Position numbers and translations under genes: made by a program. This document shows, piece after piece, positions 1-6,709 of a DNA stretch of 12,181 nucleotides; the stretch's first letter is position 1, and every line of letters starts with the position of its first letter. This DNA comes from Ruminococcus sp. (GTDB lineage: Bacteria > Bacillota > Clostridia > Oscillospirales > Acutalibacteraceae): assembly GCA_023667385.1 (NCBI GenBank), contig JAMPAE010000028.1, positions 1 to 12,181 on the forward strand, written 5' to 3'. The notes under the pieces are model-generated. The model did no database searches, was not told the DNA's origin, and saw nothing but the letters and a program-made list of their open reading frames with translations.

Positions 1-129
1 GATGCCGTTGTTTGCCTCGGTTTCATTGCGTGAGCCGTTTGCAACCCAAACACCAAGCGTTGCCGAGCGCAAATCATCACGCTTGTGAGTGATGATTCGA
101 AGTCCGTTTTCAAGAGTAATAAGTTCCAT
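1..129 (-). CDS. M16 family (insulinase-like) zinc peptidase, N-terminal fragment
   Basis: This is the first 43 codons of a gene that leaves the window at its left edge. The visible protein begins MELITLENGLRIITHK and continues through a V-A-N-G-S-R-N-E segment to N-N-G-I. This matches the start of M16 peptidases (processing-peptidase/PqqL-like), where 'NGL-hydrophobic' opens the first strand and 'GSR.E' followed by 'NG(I/T)(S/A)H' leads into the HxxEH zinc site. The zinc motif itself would lie just beyond the edge, so catalytic competence cannot be judged. The start is supported by AGGAGA at 135-140, five bases upstream of the ATG. The gene begins 36 bases after the ABC exporter stop with only a small hairpin between, so it is probably co-transcribed with the exporter. 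The family call is fairly sure; the substrate is unknown. Confidence 0.75.
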   Translation of the reverse strand, partial: MELITLENGLRIITHKRDDLRSATLGVWVANGSRNETEANNGI

Positions 130-148
130 GTGTGTCTCCTGTTGTGGG

Positions 149-163
149 GCGGTTTTTAACCGC
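149..163 (-). other. intercistronic hairpin between exporter and M16 peptidase
   Basis: A perfect 6-bp stem GCGGTT/AACCGC with a 3-base loop lies just after the stop of the ABC exporter gene. On the minus strand the sequence after it is CCCACAACAGGAG with no run of T, so it does not look like an intrinsic terminator. It may be an mRNA-stabilising or partial-attenuation hairpin between the exporter and peptidase genes. The structure is seen directly; the role is inferred. Confidence 0.45.
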
Positions 164-165
164 TC

Positions 166-2025
166 TCATCCGTTTCCTGCCAAAGCAGCGCCGAACTGCG
201 AATTATAAAGTTCAGCATAGTCGCCGCCGATTGCGAGCAGTTGTTCGTGTGTGCCTTGCTGGGTGATTCTGCCGTCTTTGACGAAAAGAATTTTATCTGC
301 ATCACGAATTGTTGAAAGCCTGTGAGCAATGACAAAATTTGTTCTGCCCTTCATCAGGCTGTTCATCGCCTTTTGAATCTGCACTTCTGTTCTTGTGTCA
401 ACCGAGCTTGTTGCTTCATCAAGAATGAGGATGCTTGGATCGGCAAGCACTGCCCTGGCAATTGTCAGAAGCTGCTTTTGACCGGAAGAAAGGTTGGAAC
501 CGTCATCGTCAAGCATGGTGTCATAGCCATTCGGCAGGGTATGAACAAAGCGGTCAACCCTTGCGGTTTTGACTGCGTTTTCAAATTCAGCTTCGCTTTT
601 TTCAGGGTGACCATACATGATGTTTTCTCGCAAAGTACCCTTGAAAAGCCACGTATCCTGAAGCACCATTGAGAAGATTTCATGCAAGTTCTGCCTTGAA
701 ATATCTCTGATGTCGGTGCCGTCAATTTTTATTGTGCCCGAATCAACCTCATAAAACCGCATCAGCAAATTAACAATTGTTGTTTTTCCTGCGCCCGTCG
801 GTCCAACAATCGCAACCAGTTCGCCGGGATTAACTTCAAGGCTGAAATTTCTGATAAGCGGTTTATCCTCGCTATATGAGAAGCATACATTTTCAATTGA
901 AACGTTGCCTTTTGGCTCAGTGATTTCTGCTTTGACGGCATCTTCGACCTCTTCTTTTTCGTCAAGGATTGCGAACACACGCTCTGCACTTGCAAGCGAG
1001 GATTGCAGATTGTTAACAATGTTGCTCATGTCAACAAGCGGCTGCATGAACATTTTTGAATATGCCATAAACACCGTGATTGCGCCAACGCTGTAGCCTT
1101 TGTTGATGATGAGATAGCCGCCGATTATGCAGATGAAAACATAGCCAAGGTTATTGGCAAAGTTAATCAGCGGGCCGAGCATACCTGAAAGGAATTGTGC
1201 TTTGTGACCAATTTCATAAAGCTCATCATTGATTTCAACAAATTCATCAATTGCCTGCTGTTCATGGCCGAACATTTTAACAATATTATGTCCTGTAAAC
1301 ATCTCTTCTATGTGGCCGTTGATGTCACCGGTGACTTCCCAGTTGAGGCGGAAATAGCGCTTTGAACGGCTGAGAATCATCAGTGCAATCACCGCACCAA
1401 ACGGAAGCGGAGCAAGTGAAGCCGCCGTCAGCGTTTTGTTATAGCTGAGCATAACCGCAAACACGCCGACAAACGTCACAACGCAGTTAACAATCTGTGT
1501 GAAGTTATGCTGAAAGGTGTTGTTGATGTTGTCAATGTCATTTGTGACACGGCTGAGCAAATCACCCTTGTTGTGAGAATCGAAAAACGAAAGCGGTAGC
1601 TTTGAAAGCTTGCGGTTGACCTGATCACGCAGCTTTGTGATCAGCTTTTGCGTGATTCCCGCCATGGTGAAATTGATGATAAACGAGCAAATTCCGCTCA
1701 GCGTGTATATCACCAAAACTGTAAGCAAAATTTTGATTATCTCTGTGAAATCAATATAACCGAGGGTAAGCTTATTTTTCACCTGCTCACTGATAAGATC
1801 CATTATTGTGCCGAGGTACTGCGGACCGATTACGCTCAGGGCAGAGCCTGCAACACACAAAAGCATGACAAGACACACCTTAATTGTATTACCTTTGAGC
1901 AGCGAAAGCAGCCTTATTGCAGCAGTGCGGAAATTCTGCGGTTTGCCGCCCTGCGCTTTTTGGTCACGGTATGACGCATATTTATTTCTTTTTACAGCGG
2001 TTACGGAAGGCTTGTTCTTTTTCAT
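166..2025 (-). CDS. ABC exporter half-transporter, catalytic-site subunit (heterodimeric, TM288/BmrD-like)
   Basis: This is a 619-residue type IV (MsbA-like) half-exporter with an N-terminal transmembrane domain (about residues 45-350) and a C-terminal nucleotide-binding domain. The ATPase motifs are Walker A GPTGAGKT (408-415), Q-loop Gln456, signature LSSGQ (512-516), Walker B ILILDE with catalytic Glu537, and H-loop His568. The signature departs from LSGGQ at the first Gly. In heterodimeric exporters this typically marks the subunit that donates its signature to the degenerate ATP site while holding the active Walker B. The first ~35 residues are a polar, basic extension before the first helix. 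Its ATG overlaps the stop of the upstream partner gene in ATGA, with AAAGGAGG at 2033-2040, so the pair is translationally coupled. It probably exports a hydrophobic compound, drug, lipid or peptide; the substrate cannot be told from sequence. Confidence 0.93.
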   Translation of the reverse strand: MKKNKPSVTAVKRNKYASYRDQKAQGGKPQNFRTAAIRLLSLLKGNTIKVCLVMLLCVAGSALSVIGPQYLGTIMDLISEQVKNKLTLGYIDFTEIIKILLTVLVIYTLSGICSFIINFTMAGITQKLITKLRDQVNRKLSKLPLSFFDSHNKGDLLSRVTNDIDNINNTFQHNFTQIVNCVVTFVGVFAVMLSYNKTLTAASLAPLPFGAVIALMILSRSKRYFRLNWEVTGDINGHIEEMFTGHNIVKMFGHEQQAIDEFVEINDELYEIGHKAQFLSGMLGPLINFANNLGYVFICIIGGYLIINKGYSVGAITVFMAYSKMFMQPLVDMSNIVNNLQSSLASAERVFAILDEKEEVEDAVKAEITEPKGNVSIENVCFSYSEDKPLIRNFSLEVNPGELVAIVGPTGAGKTTIVNLLMRFYEVDSGTIKIDGTDIRDISRQNLHEIFSMVLQDTWLFKGTLRENIMYGHPEKSEAEFENAVKTARVDRFVHTLPNGYDTMLDDDGSNLSSGQKQLLTIARAVLADPSILILDEATSSVDTRTEVQIQKAMNSLMKGRTNFVIAHRLSTIRDADKILFVKDGRITQQGTHEQLLAIGGDYAELYNSQFGAALAGNG

Positions 2026-3767
2026 TGGAGTGCCTCCTTTGTAAGCTGTGATTCGGCAATTTCACGGTATACCTCACAGCTTTCAAGAAGCTCTTTGTGA
2101 GTACCCATACCGCAGATTTTACCCTCATCAAGCACGATGATTTTATCTGCATCAATAATTGTGCCCACTCGCTGAGCAACAATGATAACAGTTGCATCAA
2201 TTTTTTCACGGATTGCTGCACGAAGCTTTGCATCAGTTTTAAAATCCAACGCTGAAAAGCTGTCATCAAAAATATATACCTCTGCGCTGCGTGTGAGCGC
2301 TCTTGCAATTGAAAGGCGCTGCTTTTGCCCGCCGGAAAGATTCATGCCGCTTTGGCTGACACGGCTGTTAATACCATCAGGCAAAGCATCAACAAATTCA
2401 CTGCTTTGTGAAATTTCAAGTGCAAGCCTAAGCTGTTCCTCATCGGCATCGTTGTCACCATATCTAAGGTTATCTTTAATCGTACCGCTGAAAAGGAATG
2501 CTTTCTGCGGTACATAGCCGATTCTTGAATGCAAATCTGACTGAGCAAGGCTTCGCACATCAACGCCGTCAAACAGCACCTCTCCGCCTGATACATCATA
2601 AAAGCGTGAAATCAGGTTCACAAGCGTTGTTTTGCCGCTGCCTGTTGCGCCGATGATTGCGGTGACCTTTCCGCTTTCGGCAGTGAAGCTGATGTCGGAT
2701 AACACTGCCTGCTCTGCCTCCTGATAGCTGAAGCTGACATTTCTGAACTCAACCTCGCCTTTGTGATTTTCGTCAATTACCAGTGGATTATCTATGTCAC
2801 GGATTCCCGGTTCCAGCTCCAAAACTTCGTTGATTCGCCTTGCGGAAATGTTAGCTCTCGGAACAATAACAAACATCGCAGCCGACATTGTAACTGCTGC
2901 AATAATCATAATCATATAGATAACAAACGCCTGCAAATCACCAACCGTGTTTTGAATTTTGACGGTATCCGTCATGGAGTCAATGTTTTTTGTGGCAATG
3001 AAAATGAGCAGGTCAAGTGCAAGCACAATCAGCACCATGCAAATTGGGAGCAAGACCGCCATGATTCTTGAAAATTTCAGCACAAGCGAAGAAAGCTCAA
3101 TGTTCTTTTTGCCAAATCTTTCATCCTCATACTCGGTGGTATTGAAAGCTCTTATAACACGAATGCCGCTGAGCTTTTCACGCAAAAAACGGTTAACTTC
3201 ATCAGTCATCTTCTGCCTTTTCTTAAAAAGCGGCATGACTGTTTTAACAACTGCAAGCGCAATGATGCAAATTATCGGAATCACAGCAAAAATAATCATT
3301 GCAAGCTTTGCATTGAGGAAAAATGCCATCACTGTTCCGCCAACAAGCATGATTGGGGCAGAGATGATGATGCCCATGCCCTGCAAAATGAAATCCTGCA
3401 AAACCTTCACGTCATTTGTGCAACGTGTGATGAGCGACGGTGTGCCGATTTTATCAATATCTCCCTGCGAAAGCGATTCAACTTTCAAAAAAATCTTTTC
3501 ACGCATGATTCTGCCATAGCCGTTTGAAGTTTTGCTTGAAAAGTAGCTGCTGAAAACGGAAATGAGAACACTCGCCAGTGATACTGCACCCATCAACAAT
3601 CCAACGTTTTTTATGTACTGCATATCACCTGCTGAAATTCCGTTGTTGATGATCATTGACATCATCAGCGGAAGCACAAGTGAAGTCAACTGCGCCAGCA
3701 CAACAAAAGCAAGCGCAAAGGCTGCGTATTTTCTGATTGGTTTCAGATTTTTTAAAGCCTTAATCAT
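2022..3767 (-). CDS. ABC exporter half-transporter, degenerate-site subunit (TM287/BmrC-like)
   Basis: This is a 581-residue half-exporter with six predicted membrane helices in the first ~310 residues, then an ABC ATPase. The motifs are Walker A GATGSGKT (373-380), signature LSGGQ (477-481), Walker B VYIFDD with Asp502 in place of the catalytic Glu, and Gln532 in place of the H-loop His (AQR instead of AHR). Loss of both Glu and His marks the inactive-site subunit of heterodimeric exporters. Its intact LSGGQ completes the active site on the downstream partner. The ATG at 3765-3767 follows GGGAGGAG at 3773-3780. It has its own extended -10 promoter and is the first gene of the exporter operon, overlapping the next gene by four bases. 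No adjacent MarR-type or other regulator gene is present. Confidence 0.93.
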   Translation of the reverse strand: MIKALKNLKPIRKYAAFALAFVVLAQLTSLVLPLMMSMIINNGISAGDMQYIKNVGLLMGAVSLASVLISVFSSYFSSKTSNGYGRIMREKIFLKVESLSQGDIDKIGTPSLITRCTNDVKVLQDFILQGMGIIISAPIMLVGGTVMAFFLNAKLAMIIFAVIPIICIIALAVVKTVMPLFKKRQKMTDEVNRFLREKLSGIRVIRAFNTTEYEDERFGKKNIELSSLVLKFSRIMAVLLPICMVLIVLALDLLIFIATKNIDSMTDTVKIQNTVGDLQAFVIYMIMIIAAVTMSAAMFVIVPRANISARRINEVLELEPGIRDIDNPLVIDENHKGEVEFRNVSFSYQEAEQAVLSDISFTAESGKVTAIIGATGSGKTTLVNLISRFYDVSGGEVLFDGVDVRSLAQSDLHSRIGYVPQKAFLFSGTIKDNLRYGDNDADEEQLRLALEISQSSEFVDALPDGINSRVSQSGMNLSGGQKQRLSIARALTRSAEVYIFDDSFSALDFKTDAKLRAAIREKIDATVIIVAQRVGTIIDADKIIVLDEGKICGMGTHKELLESCEVYREIAESQLTKEALQ

Positions 3768-3810
3768 ATTTTCTCCTCCCGTTAATTAACAAAAGTGCAT
3801 AATTTTATGT

Positions 3811-3840
3811 ATTATACCACCATTTTGTGAATAATGTATA
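3811..3840 (-). promoter_or_regulatory. sigma-A promoter of the ABC exporter operon (extended -10)
   Basis: On the minus strand the -10 is TATAAT (3811-3816), preceded by TGG to give TGnTATAAT. A -35-like TATACA (3835-3840) lies 18 bases upstream and matches 4 of 6 consensus bases. The predicted start is near 3804, about 37 bases before the ATG. The extended -10 can compensate for the weak -35. Confidence 0.65.
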
Positions 3841-3880
3841 AACTCATGATATTTATCTAATCGAATTTTTTTGCGAGGCG

Positions 3881-3920
3881 AACAATAAAAAATCACCCTG
3901 ACGCTTACATCAGAGTGATT
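3881..3920 (-). terminator. intrinsic terminator of the short-chain dehydrogenase gene
   Basis: On the minus strand an 11-bp stem AATCACTCTGA/TCAGGGTGATT (one T-G wobble) encloses an 8-base loop and runs into TTTTTTATTGTT. It lies 20 bases after the dehydrogenase stop and separates that gene from the exporter operon promoter. Confidence 0.9.
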
Positions 3921-3940
3921 ATGTACTTTAAACTGTCAAT

Positions 3941-4780
3941 TTAATCATCAGAGAAAACATCAGCGAACAAATCCAAACCTGAGATTTCCATCACCTTGCT
4001 GCTGATTTTTGAAATAGCAACCCCAAGCAGCTTGTTTCCATAGCCCATGAGCTTTGCATCAACGCCGAACACCATGTCTGATTTTTTCTTCATGATGCCG
4101 TTGATGATCATGTCAACCATTTTATCACATGATGTGCTGACAAAATTAAGTGCTTTCTCACTTGCACCGCCTTTGACTTCCTTTTGATTGTGAAAAATGT
4201 CAGTTTTGGTGAAGCCCGGGCATACTAAACCGAAATAGCACTTACCTCTGAATTCTTCACGGATTGCATCTGTCATGCTTTTGAGTGCCGCCTTGCTTGC
4301 TGAATAAACCGATGTGCCTGCAAGTGAGCAAAGAGCAGCCGATGATGCAACGTTAACAATTGCAGCAGACTGCGACTTGAGGATGATTGGCAGCATAACG
4401 TGCATTGAATAAACACATGAATAGAAATTGATTTGCATTGCCTTGTCGATTTCCTCAACTGAATAGTGAGAGAACTTATCGAACTTCGGCAAAATTCCTG
4501 CGTTATTGATGAGCATATCAGGCTTAATTCCTGCTTCCTCAATTTGCTTTGCAAAGTTTTCCCAGTTCTCTTTCACGGAAACGTCAAAAAGATAATAAGA
4601 GAAGAACCTTGCTTTTTCGCCAAGCTCTTCAACAAGCGCCTGCATCTTCTTTTCATTTCTTGCAATGCCGATAACACGGCAGCAGTGGTCATTGATAAGC
4701 CTTTTCACAAGCCCTTTACCGATTCCGCTTGATGCACCGGAAACGATGACGGTCTTATAGTCAAACCAACATTTTGTCAT
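3941..4780 (-). CDS. short-chain dehydrogenase/reductase (SDR), classical type
   Basis: This 279-residue classical SDR has a Rossmann fold that binds NAD(P)H. The sequence shows the cofactor glycine motif SGASSGIG (14-21), NNAG (92-95), the active-site Ser146, and the Y-x3-K pair Tyr159/Lys163 in YSASK, followed by the P-G-F-T-K-T-D loop near 188-194. An Arg41 just after the second strand would suit NADP(H), which is an inference. The C-terminal ~50 residues, with a predicted amphipathic or hydrophobic helix, extend beyond the usual ~250-residue core and resemble SDRs acting on lipid-like substrates. The ATG at 4778-4780 has AAAGAGGA at 4788-4795. The gene is monocistronic: its own promoter and a palindromic operator-like site lie upstream and a strong terminator downstream. 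The substrate is unknown. Confidence 0.9.
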   Translation of the reverse strand: MTKCWFDYKTVIVSGASSGIGKGLVKRLINDHCCRVIGIARNEKKMQALVEELGEKARFFSYYLFDVSVKENWENFAKQIEEAGIKPDMLINNAGILPKFDKFSHYSVEEIDKAMQINFYSCVYSMHVMLPIILKSQSAAIVNVASSAALCSLAGTSVYSASKAALKSMTDAIREEFRGKCYFGLVCPGFTKTDIFHNQKEVKGGASEKALNFVSTSCDKMVDMIINGIMKKKSDMVFGVDAKLMGYGNKLLGVAISKISSKVMEISGLDLFADVFSDD

Positions 4781-4817
4781 AATTTAATCCTCTTTCTTCT
4801 TCGTATATTCTTAATCC

Positions 4818-4833
4818 TGTGTCTTATGACACA
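4818..4833. promoter_or_regulatory. operator-like palindrome TGTGTC-N4-GACACA
   Basis: A perfect 6-4-6 inverted repeat (TGTGTC, TTAT, GACACA) sits immediately downstream of the predicted -10 of the dehydrogenase gene, so it overlaps or just follows the likely transcription start. That position suits repression by a dimeric helix-turn-helix regulator (TetR, GntR or Crp/Fnr-type arms are all conceivable). No regulator gene lies nearby. The palindrome is seen directly; the regulatory role is inferred. Confidence 0.4.
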
Positions 4834-4862
4834 ATTACATTTTAACATAAGGATTTCCGCAA
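4834..4862 (-). promoter_or_regulatory. probable promoter of the dehydrogenase gene
   Basis: Two overlapping -10 options exist on the minus strand. One is TGTAAT (4834-4839) with TTGCGG as a weak -35 (4857-4862) at 17 bases. The other is an extended TGTTAAAAT (4839-4847) without a good -35. Either would start transcription about 50 bases before the ATG, at or within the adjacent palindrome. Confidence 0.4.
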
Positions 4863-4882
4863 ATTATGAATAAACTGTTAAT

Positions 4883-5323
4883 TTATTGAGCGACAAATGA
4901 GTATTCTGTGTCTGTTTCTATCTCTGTTGAATCAACGCCTTTTTCGGCATATGCACCGTTTACATAAAAAGACCAGTATTTTCCGTCTTTGTTATAGTCC
5001 AGCGTGATTCCGTTGACTGTTTTGACATATAAGCCGTATTCACTCGGATCACCTGCAATCATGCCGATTTCTTCAAGTGCTTCGCCAACGGTCTTTTTGT
5101 CAGTATGAATCTCGAAATCTGACTTTTCGCCCTCGGCGTCAGTGACGGCAAGCTTAAACATTGTTGAGCCCTCGCCAAGCACACTTCCGCTTTTGAATGA
5201 CTTTGCAGCAGTTTCAGATGACGAAACCTGCGCATCATTTGTTTGACTGTTTCCGCAGCCTGCCGTGCAAAGCACTGACAATGCAAGCACTGCACACATT
5301 AAAACAGAAATTACTTTTTTCAT
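4883..5323 (-). CDS. DUF4430 domain lipoprotein
   Basis: This is a 146-residue predicted lipoprotein. A short basic start (MKK) and a hydrophobic stretch end at T-A-G-C with Cys23 as the likely lipidation site. A polar Ser/Thr/Gln-rich linker (24-45) follows, then a DUF4430 domain (about 60-146). The domain shows T-V-G-E-A-L near its start and the typical W-S-F-Y-V-N-G segment near its end, as in the C-terminal domain of transcobalamin-like proteins. Cobalamin binding should not be assumed; most bacterial members are uncharacterised. I chose the ATG at 5321-5323 because AAGGGAT (5331-5337) is correctly spaced for it and overlaps the earlier in-frame ATG at 5330-5332. The gene starts 12 bases after the femX-like stop, so it is almost certainly in that operon. 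It should sit on the outer face of the membrane. Confidence 0.85.
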   Translation of the reverse strand: MKKVISVLMCAVLALSVLCTAGCGNSQTNDAQVSSSETAAKSFKSGSVLGEGSTMFKLAVTDAEGEKSDFEIHTDKKTVGEALEEIGMIAGDPSEYGLYVKTVNGITLDYNKDGKYWSFYVNGAYAEKGVDSTEIETDTEYSFVAQ

Positions 5324-5335
5324 TGTTATCATCCC

Positions 5336-6658
5336 TTATTTCCTTAATAATTTTATTGCTTTGATTTTTGCTTTCTTTGCTTTCGGCATCAGCGATGCAT
5401 AGGCAAAATATTTCATTTTGTTTCCGACGATTACATATTCACCGATAAATTCGTGATAATCAGCCGAAAAGCTCTTTTTGAAATCATAAATTCCCTTAAA
5501 GTTATCCATTGGAACAAGCTCGCCGAGTGTGCCGTCCTGCTGAAGCTCAGGTGAATGCACAATAACATAGCCGAGGTCATGAATGTTACAGCCACGGTTG
5601 ATGCTTTCGCAAAGGCGCAGATAGTTGAGATAATGGCTTGAACGTGTGTTGTTTCTGATAACGTTCCTTGTACCTCCGAAAAGGCAGCTTCCCATGCCTG
5701 CATAATAAATTGAAAGTCCGCCTGCAACACAAATTCGGCTTTCGCTTGTAAATTCATCCGCTTCGGCAATTCTTTTTTCAAAGTGCTCTGTTTGCTTGTC
5801 CACGCTTGTGATGATTTCGTTGAGCTGACGTGCTTTTTTTTCATGTGCACCGTCAAGTTGAGCCAAAGCATCAGCTTTCTTTTCAAGGCGCTCTGCCTGA
5901 AGCTTTCTGTCAAGCTCTTTGTCATAATAAACCAGCTTGAGGTCGCTCACGCCGTCAAATTCACGAAGCAGCTTTGTGCAGTAATCGCCGTTGCGCTCAA
6001 CAAAGCTGTCACGCTCTGATGTGTCACGCATAACACCCATGAAATCATCCATGATTGACGGGTCATTTTTAATATCCTCATAGGTGAACGTTTTTGCAAC
6101 AAGACCCCTTTGAGTGCCGAGCCTGATGCTGTATCTGACACCCTTATCGCACTTTTTGAGGATTTTTTCAGGTGCAAGGGCAGTTTCGCCATCTTTGAGC
6201 GGAATAAAAAGCTGAACCGGCTGCTTGTAAGTATAGTTTTCAAGGTTTGCGTTGAGTGTATAGCCGAGATCAACAAGCTTTTTGTGCATCAGAACACCAC
6301 GTTCCTGAGTTTCACCGTTGATACGCAATGAAACAGGCGGATCCATGATGAATGCTGTCACGCCGTTTTGCTTCACCTGCTCTTTAATGAAAGATGTAAA
6401 ATCGCTGAGCAGCTCATCGTTGTCATAATCACATACTGCGCCGCCTGAGCCATACCAAATTTTGCCTGCGGCAGGAAGTATGCGCTCCATGATCAAAATT
6501 GCGAGCACTCGTTTTTCGCCGTCGAAACCGCTGTAATAGCGACACTTCCATGTTGTTTTAACTTTTTGCCAGCGTGAACACTGGATATACTGCCCACCGT
6601 TTTGCTCGATGAAAGCGTCATATGCCTGCAAATCGGTTTCTTCTTTAAAAGTATACAT
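5336..6658 (-). CDS. FemX/FemAB-family peptidyltransferase (peptidoglycan cross-bridge or branch)
   Basis: This 440-residue protein has the layout of the FemABX family, which transfers an amino acid from aminoacyl-tRNA to the third-position side chain of a lipid-linked peptidoglycan precursor. It has two GNAT-like halves; the second is interrupted by an antiparallel coiled coil of about 60 charged residues (about 246-306, rich in Glu, Lys, Leu and Ala). The N-terminal half carries the Y-G-S-G-G-A-V-C-D segment (~69-77), equivalent to the family's G-P-V-x-D region. The second half resumes at the A-G-G-L-S-I-Y-Y-A-G-M-G-S segment (~312-324). I prefer the ATG at 6656-6658: AGAAGGA (6664-6670) is well spaced for it and overlaps the earlier ATG at 6662-6664. 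It lies 51 bases after a MurE-like gene and 12 bases before a lipoprotein gene. The amino acid added (Gly, Ala, Ser or other) is unknown. Confidence 0.88.
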   Translation of the reverse strand: MYTFKEETDLQAYDAFIEQNGGQYIQCSRWQKVKTTWKCRYYSGFDGEKRVLAILIMERILPAAGKIWYGSGGAVCDYDNDELLSDFTSFIKEQVKQNGVTAFIMDPPVSLRINGETQERGVLMHKKLVDLGYTLNANLENYTYKQPVQLFIPLKDGETALAPEKILKKCDKGVRYSIRLGTQRGLVAKTFTYEDIKNDPSIMDDFMGVMRDTSERDSFVERNGDYCTKLLREFDGVSDLKLVYYDKELDRKLQAERLEKKADALAQLDGAHEKKARQLNEIITSVDKQTEHFEKRIAEADEFTSESRICVAGGLSIYYAGMGSCLFGGTRNVIRNNTRSSHYLNYLRLCESINRGCNIHDLGYVIVHSPELQQDGTLGELVPMDNFKGIYDFKKSFSADYHEFIGEYVIVGNKMKYFAYASLMPKAKKAKIKAIKLLRK

Positions 6659-6709
6659 AGTCATCCTTCTTTGTTTAGTAAATATTCTGTTGTAACCGCC
6701 AAAGTCGGG

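Noticed and set aside
149..163. Intrinsic terminator between the exporter and the M16 peptidase
   Set aside because: The hairpin is only 6 bp and is not followed by a run of T on the minus strand, so it was kept only as an intercistronic hairpin.
2959..3519. 186-codon plus-strand open frame inside the upstream ABC subunit gene
   Set aside because: It lies wholly antisense to an intact ABC transporter with all its motifs, and its translation has no recognisable domain or good start context.
5431..5925. 164-codon minus-strand frame inside the femX-like gene
   Set aside because: It is a shifted frame of the coiled-coil and C-terminal region of an intact gene, with no independent start signals.
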